From: Dictyobacter aurantiacus
GTDB taxonomy: Bacteria; Chloroflexota; Ktedonobacteria; Ktedonobacterales; Ktedonobacteraceae
Assembly (NCBI RefSeq): GCF_003967515.1
Contig: NZ_BIFQ01000002.1
Span: forward strand, 2,480,001-2,544,000
Direction: 5' to 3'
DNA length: 64,000 nucleotides
The translations under genes were made by a program, and so were the position numbers. Shown here in pieces: positions 8,037-16,594 of the stretch; within the stretch, counting starts at the first letter, position 1; every line of letters begins with the position of its first letter. A model generated the notes under the pieces. That model saw nothing but the letters and a program-made list of their open reading frames with translations. It made no database searches and was not told the origin of the DNA.

Positions 8037-8954
8037 ATGGTCGCATTTTTGCAAGTCGTCATAGCGGGACTGGTAACGGGCAGTCTATACGGGCTATTAA
8101 CGCTGGGGATCGTTTTGATCTATCGCACCACGGGGGTGCTGAACTTCGCTTATGGGGCCATCGCTGCCCTGTGTGCCTGTTTAATGTATATTTTGGTGAC
8201 GGGTCTACGGCTTAATTTCTGGTTGGCGCTGTGCCTGACCCTGATATTTGCGCCGCTGCTCGGAATTGTATTGGAGCGTGGTTTCGCTCGTCCCGTCCTG
8301 CATGCACCTGTATTTACCAAAGCCATTGCTACGTTGGCGCTGGCACTGGTGTTGGAGACAGTCACGCAGGCCATCTGGCCACAACTGGCCGAGGTGCAGC
8401 ATTTCTCAACCCCATTTGAAGGCCACGCTCTTCACCTGGGAGGGCTCTATATTTCAGCGATCGACCTGGTAATCCTGGTCGTTACCACCGCCTTGATGCT
8501 GGCCTTGAACCTCTTTCTGATGCACACGCGTCTGGGCATCGCCATGCGTGCCATGGCCGATAGTATCCCGGCGACGCGCCTGATGGGCGCCTCCGTTGGC
8601 CGCATCTTCATGCTGATCTGGGCCCTGAGCGCGCTGCTGGCAGCGGTCTGCGGTATTCTACTGGCGGGTCAGAGCAACCAGATCGATGTGCAGTTTATGG
8701 ATCCTATCCTGCTGCCGGCGTTTATCGGAGCCGTGCTGGGTGGGCTAGATAGCCTGCCGGGTGCGCTCATTGGTGGCATTCTCGTTGGATTGGTCAGTAA
8801 TCTGCTGGCCTACTTTCTGGCCGGGCATACACTTGGATCACTGGATATCAGCAATCCGGCGATGCGCGATACATTAATCTTTGCCGGTTTTGTGATCGTA
8901 TTGCTGGTCAGGCCACAGGGATTGCGTGGTCGCGCGCTCCTGCGGCGTGTATAG
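8037..8954 (+). CDS. LIV-type ABC transporter permease (LivH-like)
   Basis: A 305-residue integral membrane protein of the LivH family. It has about eight hydrophobic segments, the N-terminal motif GLVTGSLYGLLTLGIVLIYRTTGVLNFAYG cut here as GSLYGLL and GVLNFAYG, and the EAA-like loop MRAMADSIPATRLMGASV. It would form half of the inner-membrane channel with the next gene. It is first in a four-gene plus-strand operon (8037-11588) whose promoter carries operator O4. The start at 8037 follows a GGGGG-rich ribosome site. Confidence 0.92.
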   Translation: MVAFLQVVIAGLVTGSLYGLLTLGIVLIYRTTGVLNFAYGAIAALCACLMYILVTGLRLNFWLALCLTLIFAPLLGIVLERGFARPVLHAPVFTKAIATLALALVLETVTQAIWPQLAEVQHFSTPFEGHALHLGGLYISAIDLVILVVTTALMLALNLFLMHTRLGIAMRAMADSIPATRLMGASVGRIFMLIWALSALLAAVCGILLAGQSNQIDVQFMDPILLPAFIGAVLGGLDSLPGALIGGILVGLVSNLLAYFLAGHTLGSLDISNPAMRDTLIFAGFVIVLLVRPQGLRGRALLRRV

Positions 8955-8973
8955 CAAAGGAGTGCAAAAAGCT

Positions 8974-10062
8974 ATGGCACAGAAGCCAGCCATGGATCAG
9001 GAGATAGCTATACAGCCAGAGTCACGCAAGACGGCCGCTTCAAGCTTAGCCTTTTTACGTCGTCCACGCTGGCTGGTCAGCATCGCTGGTATCCTCTTAC
9101 TCATTGTACTGCCGATGATCTATGACCAGGTCTTTGGGTTCAGCTCCGGTTTCCAGTTGCATCATGTCTCGCTGATCGGCATCTTTATCCTGGCGGCGCT
9201 GGCGCAGAACATCCTGACTGGCTACGCGGCCCAGCCCTCACTGGGTAATGCCGCCTTCTTTGGTGTCAGCGCGTATATCCTGACCTGGCTGTGCAGTGAT
9301 CTTGGACAGCCCTACCTGGTGGGTATTCTGGTGGCGGTGCTCGTTTCAGCCGTACTCGGCATCGTCGTTGGCAGCCCGGCCCTGCGCATCTCGGGGGCGC
9401 ACCTGGCGGTCGCCACGCTGGGACTGGTGACGACCGTTGGCGCGCTGCTGAATTTCTGGGATACCACGGCGGGTCGCCAGAACTACGATCTGAGCAACCT
9501 GCCAGATTTCTTGAACGATGATCATATGCTTTACTATGTTATTTTCGCCATCGTCGCTATCCTGCTCTTTCTGAGCTATCACCTGCTGCGTTCGCGGGTC
9601 GGACGAGCCTGGGTGGCGATTCGCGACAACGAGACGGCGGCTGAAGCCTTTGGCATTAACCTGACGAGCTATAAGCTGCAGGCCTTTGTGATCAGCGCGG
9701 CCATGACCGGGCTGGCCGGAGCCCTGTACGCCACCTGGGCCACCACCGCCTCATCAAGCATGTCCAGCGCCGACCAGACCATCGCCTTCCTGGCCATGAT
9801 CGTTGTCGGTGGGCTCGGCTCGCTGGTTGGTTCCGTGCTGGGTGCCATCTTTGTTGGCTTTCTGCCGCTACTGCTGGGCCAGTTGCCAAGTCCCATGAGC
9901 ATCGGTTCGTTTCAGCTGCAGATTTCGACCCTGTATACAGGGATTTATGGGCTGCTGTTGCTGCTCGTCCTGATCTTCTTTCCCAGTGGATTGAGCAGTC
10001 TGGGTTCACGCGCCGGTGGCTGGCTGCAAAGAGGGCAGAAAGGTGAAGATGCCAATGACTGA
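8974..10062 (+). CDS. LIV-type ABC transporter permease (LivM-like)
   Basis: The second permease of the importer, about 362 residues from the ATG at 8974. That start is chosen because AAAGGAG (8956-8962) lies 11 bp upstream, directly after the livH-like stop; an upstream in-frame ATG at 8926 has no such site. It shows LivM features: QNILTGYAAQPSLGNAAFFGVSAY (here in parts, LTGYAAQPSLGNAAFFG), the loop WVAIRDNETAAEAFGIN and about nine membrane spans. The N-terminal 35 residues are polar and cytoplasmic. It overlaps the next gene by 14 bp, indicating translational coupling. Confidence 0.92.
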   Translation: MAQKPAMDQEIAIQPESRKTAASSLAFLRRPRWLVSIAGILLLIVLPMIYDQVFGFSSGFQLHHVSLIGIFILAALAQNILTGYAAQPSLGNAAFFGVSAYILTWLCSDLGQPYLVGILVAVLVSAVLGIVVGSPALRISGAHLAVATLGLVTTVGALLNFWDTTAGRQNYDLSNLPDFLNDDHMLYYVIFAIVAILLFLSYHLLRSRVGRAWVAIRDNETAAEAFGINLTSYKLQAFVISAAMTGLAGALYATWATTASSSMSSADQTIAFLAMIVVGGLGSLVGSVLGAIFVGFLPLLLGQLPSPMSIGSFQLQISTLYTGIYGLLLLLVLIFFPSGLSSLGSRAGGWLQRGQKGEDAND

Positions 10063-10894
10063 AGCCGTGCTGGCAAATCCATTGCTGGAGATCCAGAACC
10101 TGACCGTGCGCTTTGGCGGCCTGACCGCCATTAATGAGCTGAACCTGCAGATTCATGAGGGCGAGATCTTTGCCCTGGTGGGTCCCAATGGAGCTGGCAA
10201 GACCACGGTCCTTAACTGTATCAGTGGACTGATTAAGCCTGTGGCCGGCAGTATTCGGTTCGCGGATCAAGAGCTGTTGAGTTTGGCTGCCCACAGAAGA
10301 GCCTCGCTCGGCATCGGGCGCACCTTTCAACAGCTGCAGCTGTTCGGCAGCATGACTGTGCTGGATAATCTGCTGACCGCGCAGCACACGCGCTTGCGCG
10401 CGGGCATCCTCTCCGGCATCTTGCCCTTTGGACCCGGCAAGCGCGAGGATGCTCGTGCACGCCAGCATGCTCTGGAGACCCTGAAGCTGCTGGGACTGGA
10501 GAGCTATGCCAGGCGTCCGGCGGGCTCGTTACCCTTTGGAACGCAGAAGCTGATCGGCGTGGCGCGTGCCCTGGTACTGCATCCGCGCCTGGTTTTGCTT
10601 GACGAGCCGGCGGCGGGTGTACCTCCCCAGGATGTGCAGGAACTGGCCGCCCGATTGCGTTACTGGCAAAAAGAGGTGGGCACGACGCTGCTCCTAATCG
10701 AGCACAATATGCGGCTCGTGCAGGCGGTATCTGACCGCGTCTGTGTGCTGGATTACGGCAAGAAGCTGGCTGAAGGTGATCCAGCCACCGTGTTGAGTGA
10801 TCCCGCTGTTTTGGAGGCGTACCTGGGGCGCGCGGCCAGCAAAAAGGTGCAGCAGGAACAGCTCTCACAGGGAGGCTCCCATGTTGAAGGTTGA
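10049..10894 (+). CDS. LIV-type ABC transporter ATPase (LivG-like)
   Basis: A cytoplasmic ATPase of about 281 residues. It has Walker A (GPNGAGKTT), Q-loop (FQQLQLF), a short LPFGTQ signature in place of LSGGQ, as often in LivG, Walker B (LVLLDEPAAGV) and the His switch (LIEHN). The C-terminal BCA_ABC_TP_C tail (LAEGDPATVLSDPAVLEAYLG) is characteristic. Start at 10049 or 10055, both following an AAAGGTGAAG site and overlapping the preceding stop. It works with LivF below to drive import. Confidence 0.93.
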   Translation: MPMTEAVLANPLLEIQNLTVRFGGLTAINELNLQIHEGEIFALVGPNGAGKTTVLNCISGLIKPVAGSIRFADQELLSLAAHRRASLGIGRTFQQLQLFGSMTVLDNLLTAQHTRLRAGILSGILPFGPGKREDARARQHALETLKLLGLESYARRPAGSLPFGTQKLIGVARALVLHPRLVLLDEPAAGVPPQDVQELAARLRYWQKEVGTTLLLIEHNMRLVQAVSDRVCVLDYGKKLAEGDPATVLSDPAVLEAYLGRAASKKVQQEQLSQGGSHVEG

Positions 10895-11588
10895 ACAACT
10901 GCACGCAGGCTATGGCTCGCTGGAAGTGCTGCATGGCATCTCATTCGAGGTCGCGCAAGGATCCATCGTCGCTATCTTAGGCTCCAATGGAGCTGGCAAG
11001 ACTACCCTGATGCGCGCGCTCAGTGGATTGATCCCTATCAAATCTGGTCGCGTCGAATTCGAGGATCGGCCATTGGGAAGACTCTCAGCGGAAAAACGAC
11101 TGCGTGAAGGGCTGGCCCTGGTACCGGAGGGGCGCGACCTGTTTGGCTCCCTCACCGTACGAGAGAACCTGGTCATGGGGGCCTACACGCGCCGCTCACG
11201 TTTCGAGATGGAACAGGATATCGAGCGCATCCTGGATCTCTTTCCGCGCTTGAAGGAGCGTCTGCATGCCCACGCGGCCAGCCTGAGCGGGGGCGAAGGC
11301 CAGATGCTGGCGATCGGGCGCGCCCTGATGTCTCATCCACGTCTGCTCCTGCTCGACGAGCCATCACAGGGCCTCGCCCCGATCATCGTCGAGACCGTCT
11401 TTGATGTTATTGAGCAGTTGAATAAGGCGGAAGGGCTGACCATCGTCCTGGTAGAGCAGAACGCCCATCAGGCTTTGGAGGTGGCTCATGATGCCTATAT
11501 CTTACAGGGTGGCAGCATTGTACTTAATGGTGAGGCGGCAACCCTGACGGCCAATTCATCCGTACAAGAACTATACATGGGTGGATGA
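10881..11588 (+). CDS. LIV-type ABC transporter ATPase (LivF-like)
   Basis: The second ATPase, about 235 residues. The start MLKVEQLHAGYG at 10881 is picked from GGGAGG (10870-10875) and from alignment with LivF N-termini. It has Walker A (GSNGAGKTT), the LivF-typical VPEGRDLFGSLTV, signature LSGGEGQ, Walker B (LLLLDEPSQGLAP) and His switch (LVEQN, with Gln-Asn in place of His-Asn as is common in LivF). It overlaps livG by 14 bp and ends the importer operon. A 220-bp gap with hairpins separates it from bdhA. Confidence 0.93.
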   Translation: MLKVEQLHAGYGSLEVLHGISFEVAQGSIVAILGSNGAGKTTLMRALSGLIPIKSGRVEFEDRPLGRLSAEKRLREGLALVPEGRDLFGSLTVRENLVMGAYTRRSRFEMEQDIERILDLFPRLKERLHAHAASLSGGEGQMLAIGRALMSHPRLLLLDEPSQGLAPIIVETVFDVIEQLNKAEGLTIVLVEQNAHQALEVAHDAYILQGGSIVLNGEAATLTANSSVQELYMGG

Positions 11589-11640
11589 GCATATTTATAT
11601 TGATGGACTTATTAAATAAAGCAAGGTAAAGCGGGGAGGT

Positions 11641-11690
11641 GCAGGAGGGGCGGCAAGCCCCTCCTGCCGGGGTTTGGGGTGTCCCCATAA
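11641..11690 (+). repeat. GC-rich double-hairpin intergenic repeat, copy 2
   Basis: GCAGGAGGGGC (11641-11651) pairs with 11657-11667 around loop GGCAA. It is followed by GGGGTTTGGGGTGTCCCC, giving the same two-stem layout (GGGGCGGCRAGCCCC stem, then a GGGGTnTCCCC stem) as the minus strand of 6480-6526. It separates livF from bdhA and could be a terminator or a mobile intergenic repeat. Confidence 0.6.
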
Positions 11691-11729
11691 AACTCTTTTC
11701 CCTTTCCCCGCCGCAGCCGGGGATACAAA

Positions 11730-11775
11730 GGGTATGTTATACCCGATTCAAAGAAAATAGATCATAAATCTATTT
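11730..11775 (+). promoter_or_regulatory. Paired palindromes ahead of bdhA
   Basis: Two inverted repeats lie 34-79 bp before the bdhA start: GGGTAT-GTT-ATACCC (11730-11744) and AAATAGAT-CATAA-ATCTATTT (11755-11775). Neither matches the five TetR-type sites, so bdhA may have separate control or depend on read-through from livF. The bound factor is unknown. Confidence 0.4.
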
Positions 11776-11808
11776 CTTTACTGTCAACGAGAAGGAGTCT
11801 TTGTTGCT

Positions 11809-12579
11809 ATGACTAGCTTGAGTGGAAAAGTAGCTATTGTTACCGGGGCGGCTTCCGGCATTGGCCTGGCCATCGCCCAGGATCTGGCTGCCCAGGGCGT
11901 AAAGGTTACGCTGTCAGATGTGGACGTCGAGCGCGGCAAGGCGGCCGCCAGCGAGCTCGCGGGTGCGCGCTTCCAGGCCGCCGACATGTCCTCAGCGCAA
12001 GATGTACAAGCGCTGGTCGAGTCCACGCGCCAGGCCGAGGGACCGGTAGATATCCTGGTCAATAACGCCGGCATTCAGCATGTGGCGCCGATTGTGGAGT
12101 TCCCCGAAGAGAAGTGGCGCCAGATCATCGAGATCATGCTGACCGCGCCTTTCCTGTTGACGCAGGCGGTCCTGCCCGATATGTACGAACGCAAGTGGGG
12201 ACGCATCATCAATATCGCCTCGGTCCATGCCGTGCGCGCCTCCGCCTTCAAGTCCGCCTATGTGACGGCCAAGCATGGTCTGCTTGGCCTGACACGTGTC
12301 ACCGCGCTGGAGGCTGCCGAATACGGTGTCACCTGCAACGCTATCTGTCCCTCCTATGTACGCACACCGTTGGTCGAGAAGCAGATCGCTTCCCAGGCCA
12401 AAGTCCACAATATTCCGGAAAGCGAAGTGGTCGAGAAGGTCATGGTCACCGAAGGCGCTATCAAGCGTCTGCTGGAGCCAGCCGAAGTCGCCCATCTGGC
12501 CACTTTTCTGTGCAGCGATGCCGCCAGCGCCATCACCGGAAGCGCGCAGATGATCGACTGCGGCTGGACCGCTCACTAG
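11809..12579 (+). CDS. bdhA: 3-hydroxybutyrate dehydrogenase
   Basis: A 256-residue short-chain dehydrogenase that oxidises D-3-hydroxybutyrate to acetoacetate with NAD+. It has the cofactor loop TGAASGIG (12-19), NNAG (85-88), catalytic Ser138 and Tyr151-x3-Lys155 (SAYVTAKHG). Family-specific stretches are also present: NNAGIQHVAPI, GRIINIASVHA, FKSAYVTAKHG, ICPSYVRTPLVEKQI and the C-terminal CGWTAH. These match BdhA more closely than general SDRs. It lies after the LIV-type importer and supplies the substrate of AacS. AGAAGGAG precedes the start. It converges tightly (4 bp) with the next gene. Confidence 0.9.
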   Translation: MTSLSGKVAIVTGAASGIGLAIAQDLAAQGVKVTLSDVDVERGKAAASELAGARFQAADMSSAQDVQALVESTRQAEGPVDILVNNAGIQHVAPIVEFPEEKWRQIIEIMLTAPFLLTQAVLPDMYERKWGRIINIASVHAVRASAFKSAYVTAKHGLLGLTRVTALEAAEYGVTCNAICPSYVRTPLVEKQIASQAKVHNIPESEVVEKVMVTEGAIKRLLEPAEVAHLATFLCSDAASAITGSAQMIDCGWTAH

Positions 12580-12583
12580 GACC

Positions 12584-13828
12584 TTATGATGATAAAGAGC
12601 ATATGCGTCGATGCAACAGCGGCTCGCGAATTGCTGTTGCATCCAGCTTGCTTGCGCTGAGAAAGCGTACGAAGCGTGCGAATCCACGGGCTAAAGCTTC
12701 CGCGAAAACCTCGTCATTGCCAAGAGTCTCATCCTCCAGCCACAGGCCCAGGATGATAAAGGTGCTGGTCAGTCGATCGAGCTTACTGTCGAAGCGGCCG
12801 ACGAGTCGGTCGCCCCACAAGATCGGCAGCGTGTAATAGCCGAACTTACGCTGGTGTTCAGGTTTATATACCTCCCACACATAGTCGAAATCAAATACTA
12901 CTTTAGCCCGGCCGCGCGCGCTGACGTGATCGAGTGGCGCGAGGAAGACAACTTCTTCTGTTGTGGTCGTCTCCAGCGGCATCCAGGCCTGCGGCACACG
13001 TCCCGCGTTCAAATCATGCAGTATGGTGAGGTCACTCCCGAGCGCGTAGTGCACCATTTTCCAACCCTCGACCCGCACCTCGATAATGTCGCCGTCGGCC
13101 AGCATCGTCCCAAGCAACTTCTTTGCCGCGCTGGCCGGGTCGCCGCGCCGAAACGAATCACTCGTACGGCTGATGCGCGACAGGCCGCCAAAGCTGATGT
13201 CCTTTTTGAGTAAGAAGCGATCAGCCTCGTCGTCGCTGCTCTCGCGGATAAGATGCGTGGGCGCGACCTGTTCGGTGAGTGCATATACGCGCTCAAAACG
13301 GTCGCGGTGGTGTGTCATTACTTCACCTGTGGACCATAGATAATATAAAGCCAGCGCGCTGTCCTTGCGACCGCGATAATTTTGCGTGCGTGTGCGCGTG
13401 GCCATGGCGAAGTCGCGGTTGCTCACGACCCCACGTTCGCGCAAGACGGCGCGCATTTCGATGATGGCTTCAGCGTGGTCGCGGGCAATAGCAGGGAGGC
13501 GCAAGCCGCTATTGCGTTCGCGGCGCATGACCACGCGCCAATGCGGCAGTTCGTCCATCGCTCGCACAGCCAGCCAGCTCCCCCAATCGAAGAATTTGCG
13601 TTTCTGATACGTCACGTTTTCCCACATACCAGGCGTGTAATCGAGCACGCGGCTGTGGAGCATGATATCCTGACTGCGCGCAATGATGTTCAGCGGATCG
13701 AGCTGCAAATACTCCATGGCATGCATGGCCTGTTCGGTCCCCTCGATGCCGCGCCAGCGCCGTCCGGGCCACAGCCCCTGCTTGCCGAGGATGAAGCGAC
13801 GGGCTGTTTCAATGTTGATGGTTAACAT
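12584..13828 (-). CDS. HTH_42 / YcaQ-type DNA glycosylase-like protein
   Basis: A winged-helix protein of about 414 residues in the HTH_42 family, which includes E. coli YcaQ (AlkX) and Streptomyces AlkZ, glycosylases that unhook DNA interstrand crosslinks. YLQLDPLNIIARSQDIMLHSR spans the active-site region (shown here as QLD and IMLHSR). The QxD form is that of YcaQ-like members, whereas AlkZ has QxQ. The start MLTINIE at 13828 is preferred because AGAGG lies 7 bp upstream; an upstream ATG at 13855 is possible. It has no obvious link to the 3HB genes around it. It may be a housekeeping repair function or resistance to an alkylating product. Confidence 0.8.
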   Translation of the reverse strand: MLTINIETARRFILGKQGLWPGRRWRGIEGTEQAMHAMEYLQLDPLNIIARSQDIMLHSRVLDYTPGMWENVTYQKRKFFDWGSWLAVRAMDELPHWRVVMRRERNSGLRLPAIARDHAEAIIEMRAVLRERGVVSNRDFAMATRTRTQNYRGRKDSALALYYLWSTGEVMTHHRDRFERVYALTEQVAPTHLIRESSDDEADRFLLKKDISFGGLSRISRTSDSFRRGDPASAAKKLLGTMLADGDIIEVRVEGWKMVHYALGSDLTILHDLNAGRVPQAWMPLETTTTEEVVFLAPLDHVSARGRAKVVFDFDYVWEVYKPEHQRKFGYYTLPILWGDRLVGRFDSKLDRLTSTFIILGLWLEDETLGNDEVFAEALARGFARFVRFLSASKLDATAIREPLLHRRICSLSS

Positions 13829-13961
13829 AATGACCTCTACAAATATTGACCACACCTCAATCGCCGGAAGGTGATGAGATGCGTACCGCAGACTCTGCGG
13901 TATGTAGATGGGATTCTTTTTCAGCCGGGCAAAACTGGAAGGCGGACGGAGAGGCGTTTTC

Positions 13962-15473
13962 CTATGTTACCTGGAACTCTTTCACCAGTTCGACCTTCAT
14001 TATCTTGCCCATGGCATTGCGGGGTAGGGCCTCCACGAAGCGAATAGCCCTGGGAAGCTTATAGCGAGCGAGTTTCTCCGCGCAAAAGCTCAGGATCTCC
14101 TCTGGCGTTACGCTGCCGGGAACGCGGGGCACGATCACCGCCAGTCCCACCTCGCCCCAGCGCGCGTCAGGTTGTGGAATGATCGCTACCTCCAGCACCT
14201 CCGGATGGGTGATGATCACGTTTTCGACCTCGGCCGGATAAATATTCTCGCCACCGGAGATAAACATATCTTTCTGACGTCCGACGATATAGTAGAAGCC
14301 GTCGGCGTCCTGGCGTACCAGGTCTCTCGTATGCCACCAGCCATCGCGGTAGACGCTGGCCGTGGCCTCTGGCTGCTGCCAGTAGCCAGAACAGACGTGT
14401 GGCCCCGCCAGGATAAGCTCGCCAATCTCGCCGGGTGGTACATCATGATCGAATTCATCGACGATGCGGGCCCGCGAATGGAAGACGGGATGCCCAACCG
14501 AGCCAGCTTTGCTGACGGCATATTCGGGGGCCAGGCTAAAGCAGTTTACTCCTACCTCGGTCAACCCGTACCCCTGGCGAAATCCCAGGCCACGTTCGGC
14601 GTAGCCCGTGATAACGTGCGGCGGACAGGGCGATCCACCGGTAATAAAGAAGCGCACGGAGGAAAAGTCACTGCCAGTGAATGTTGGATGCTGCAACATC
14701 TGTTGAAAGACGGTGGGGACCGCGAACACAACTGTACAGCGCCGCCGCTCGATGACCGACATGATAGCCTGGGATGATGATCCACGCAGCAGCACGACAG
14801 TTCCACCCAGGTGATAGAGGGGAGTGGTTAACACATTGAGGCCGCTGGCATGGAAGAAAGGGGCAAAGGTCGGCACGATATCTGTGTCGCGCAGTCCCCA
14901 ACTGATCTGAGTATTGATAGCGTTCCAGGTAATCATACGATGTGAGAGCAGCACCCCTTTGGGCAGGCCAGTTGTCCCCGAGGTATAGAGAATGAGCGCT
15001 ATCTCCTCACCATCCACCGAGGTAAACGGATGAATCTGGCTGGACAGATCGGCCTGCTCGCCAGGAAAATCATCGAAGGTAAGCAGAGAGCGAACCTGGC
15101 CAGTACGTTGCAGGGACCGAGCCAGTTCCGCATGGGCGGAGTCATAGAGCAGCAACGCTGGCTGGCAATCGTTCAGGATGCTTCCCAACTCATGTGCGGT
15201 CAGGCGCCAGTTAAGCGGAACCAGGATCGCTCCCAGCAGTGCACAGGCAAAAAAAGCATCCAGGTACTCAGGCGCGTTGAAGGCTACGACCGCTACGCGC
15301 TCACCCTGGCGCAGATGATACTGCTGCTGGAGATAAGCGGCCAGGGCACGGGCACGTAGGTTGAGCGTGCGATAAGTAAAGTGGGATTCAGTCTCCTCAT
15401 CGATCAATCCCACTTTATAAGGACTGAGAAATTCGCGGTGCGCTAGCCACTCGCCAAGGGTAATGAACGCCAT
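13962..15473 (-). CDS. Acyl-CoA synthetase (AMP-dependent ligase)
   Basis: A 503-residue fatty-acid/acyl-CoA ligase. It has the P-loop YTSGTTGLPKG, the aromatic-acid/fatty-acyl gate region (FFHASGLNVL), the adenylation motifs GYGLTE and WWHTRDLV, the hinge KDMFISGGENIYPAEVE and catalytic Lys in LPRNAMGKIMK. It activates a carboxylic acid through an acyl-AMP to the CoA ester. The family includes medium-chain and benzoate or coumarate ligases and substrate is not decidable. It faces away from the tetR gene across a 320-bp gap that carries operator O5, so it may be part of the same regulon. It would then act on longer hydroxyalkanoic or fatty acids. Confidence 0.9.
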   Translation of the reverse strand: MAFITLGEWLAHREFLSPYKVGLIDEETESHFTYRTLNLRARALAAYLQQQYHLRQGERVAVVAFNAPEYLDAFFACALLGAILVPLNWRLTAHELGSILNDCQPALLLYDSAHAELARSLQRTGQVRSLLTFDDFPGEQADLSSQIHPFTSVDGEEIALILYTSGTTGLPKGVLLSHRMITWNAINTQISWGLRDTDIVPTFAPFFHASGLNVLTTPLYHLGGTVVLLRGSSSQAIMSVIERRRCTVVFAVPTVFQQMLQHPTFTGSDFSSVRFFITGGSPCPPHVITGYAERGLGFRQGYGLTEVGVNCFSLAPEYAVSKAGSVGHPVFHSRARIVDEFDHDVPPGEIGELILAGPHVCSGYWQQPEATASVYRDGWWHTRDLVRQDADGFYYIVGRQKDMFISGGENIYPAEVENVIITHPEVLEVAIIPQPDARWGEVGLAVIVPRVPGSVTPEEILSFCAEKLARYKLPRAIRFVEALPRNAMGKIMKVELVKEFQVT

Positions 15474-15737
15474 AGATCACCTCCGTATCGAACCACATTG
15501 TTCTGTGTTGAATCTCTTCTTTGATATTGTATAAGAAATGGGTCAAATCTTCTACTGTCCTCACAATTTGTGATAGTCGTATAAATTGCCATATAATGTG
15601 TCCTGAAAGCCGCATATTTCGCGCCCGCGACCCCGGACATTCCGTTCTCGCGTTGCTCAAAACAATGTTCATTGAAGAGGCTGAACTGTGTACGCGGCTG
15701 CTTTGACCCATATACCAGAGATATAGAGCAGGTATTG

Positions 15738-15770
15738 TATAATATGATACATGGGTCATGTATCATATTA
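15738..15770 (+). promoter_or_regulatory. tetR promoter with perfect operator O5
   Basis: A consensus -10 TATAAT (15738-15743) abuts and overlaps a 31-bp palindrome (15740-15770) with 14-bp perfect arms around GGT. The inner half-site ATGATACATG is shared with O1-O4. This is the best copy of the operator and lies 22 bp before the tetR start, the classic layout for autorepression. The site may also affect the divergent acyl-CoA synthetase gene, whose start is 265 bp away. Confidence 0.8.
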
Positions 15771-15792
15771 GCATGAAGCTAAAGGGGTGATG

Positions 15793-16437
15793 ATGAGTAA
15801 AGGCAATGAGACCGAGAATCCTTTAATGCCCGTCACGGCACGTGGAGAGGCGACGCGGCGCAAGATTCTGGATGCCGCCGAAGAGGTCTTTGGCGAACTG
15901 GGGTATTATGAGGCCAGCATCTCAGAGATTACCAGGCGCGCGGGTGTCGCGCAGGGCACGTACTATATCTATTTCCATAGCAAGCGTACCATCTTCGAGG
16001 AACTGGTCACAGATATTGGCGAGCGCCTGCGGGCAGAGATGCGTGCAGCCATCGCCGGCGCGCCTGATCGCATCGAGGTTGAGCGGCGCGGCTTCCGAGC
16101 TTTTTTCAATTTTGTCGCCAGACACCGACGCATCTACAGTATTGTCCAGGAGGCGGAGCGCGTGGCGCCCGAGGCGTTTTATGCCTACTATCATAAGATC
16201 AGCCAGGGCTACGTTCGCGGCCTGCAGGAAGCGATGGATGATGGTACTATTCGCAAACTTGATCCAGAAGCGATCGCCTATACATTGATGGGTATCGGCC
16301 ACTTCATTGCTCTACGCTGGTTAATCTGGCCTCCGCAAGGTGGACAAAAAATGAACAACGATGAGTTGCCAGAGAGCGTCTTTGAATCCATGATAGAATT
16401 TATCTCCAATGGCTTATCCACCCATATCTCCGGTTAG
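15793..16437 (+). CDS. TetR/AcrR family repressor of the 3HB regulon
   Basis: A transcription factor of about 214 residues. The N-terminal TetR helix-turn-helix (about residues 18-62) reads RRKILDAAEEVFGELGYYEASISEI then AGVAQGTYYIYFHSK (given as motifs RRKILDAAEEVF and GTYYIYFHSK). The ligand-binding C-terminal half has a Phe/Tyr-rich stretch (EAFYAYYHKISQGYVRGL). Starts at 15787 (GTG), 15790 or 15793 are possible; AAAGGGG (15781-15787) best fits 15793. Five palindromes matching the site at its own promoter occur in 15 kb. Acyl-CoA or a hydroxyacid is a plausible inducer, by analogy with FadR- and PsrA-like TetR proteins. Confidence 0.88.
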   Translation: MSKGNETENPLMPVTARGEATRRKILDAAEEVFGELGYYEASISEITRRAGVAQGTYYIYFHSKRTIFEELVTDIGERLRAEMRAAIAGAPDRIEVERRGFRAFFNFVARHRRIYSIVQEAERVAPEAFYAYYHKISQGYVRGLQEAMDDGTIRKLDPEAIAYTLMGIGHFIALRWLIWPPQGGQKMNNDELPESVFESMIEFISNGLSTHISG

Positions 16438-16594
16438 AGCATTTGCATGTTTTGAGTTTTAAGGTAATTTATACTTTAAATGAGGAGAATGGAATATTAG
16501 AAAATATTTTAGTGTTGTGGACATAATGACACATTAGATGGTATGCGCTGATCAACAAGAAATGGCGGCCGGGCTACGTGGAGGGAGTGATGTG

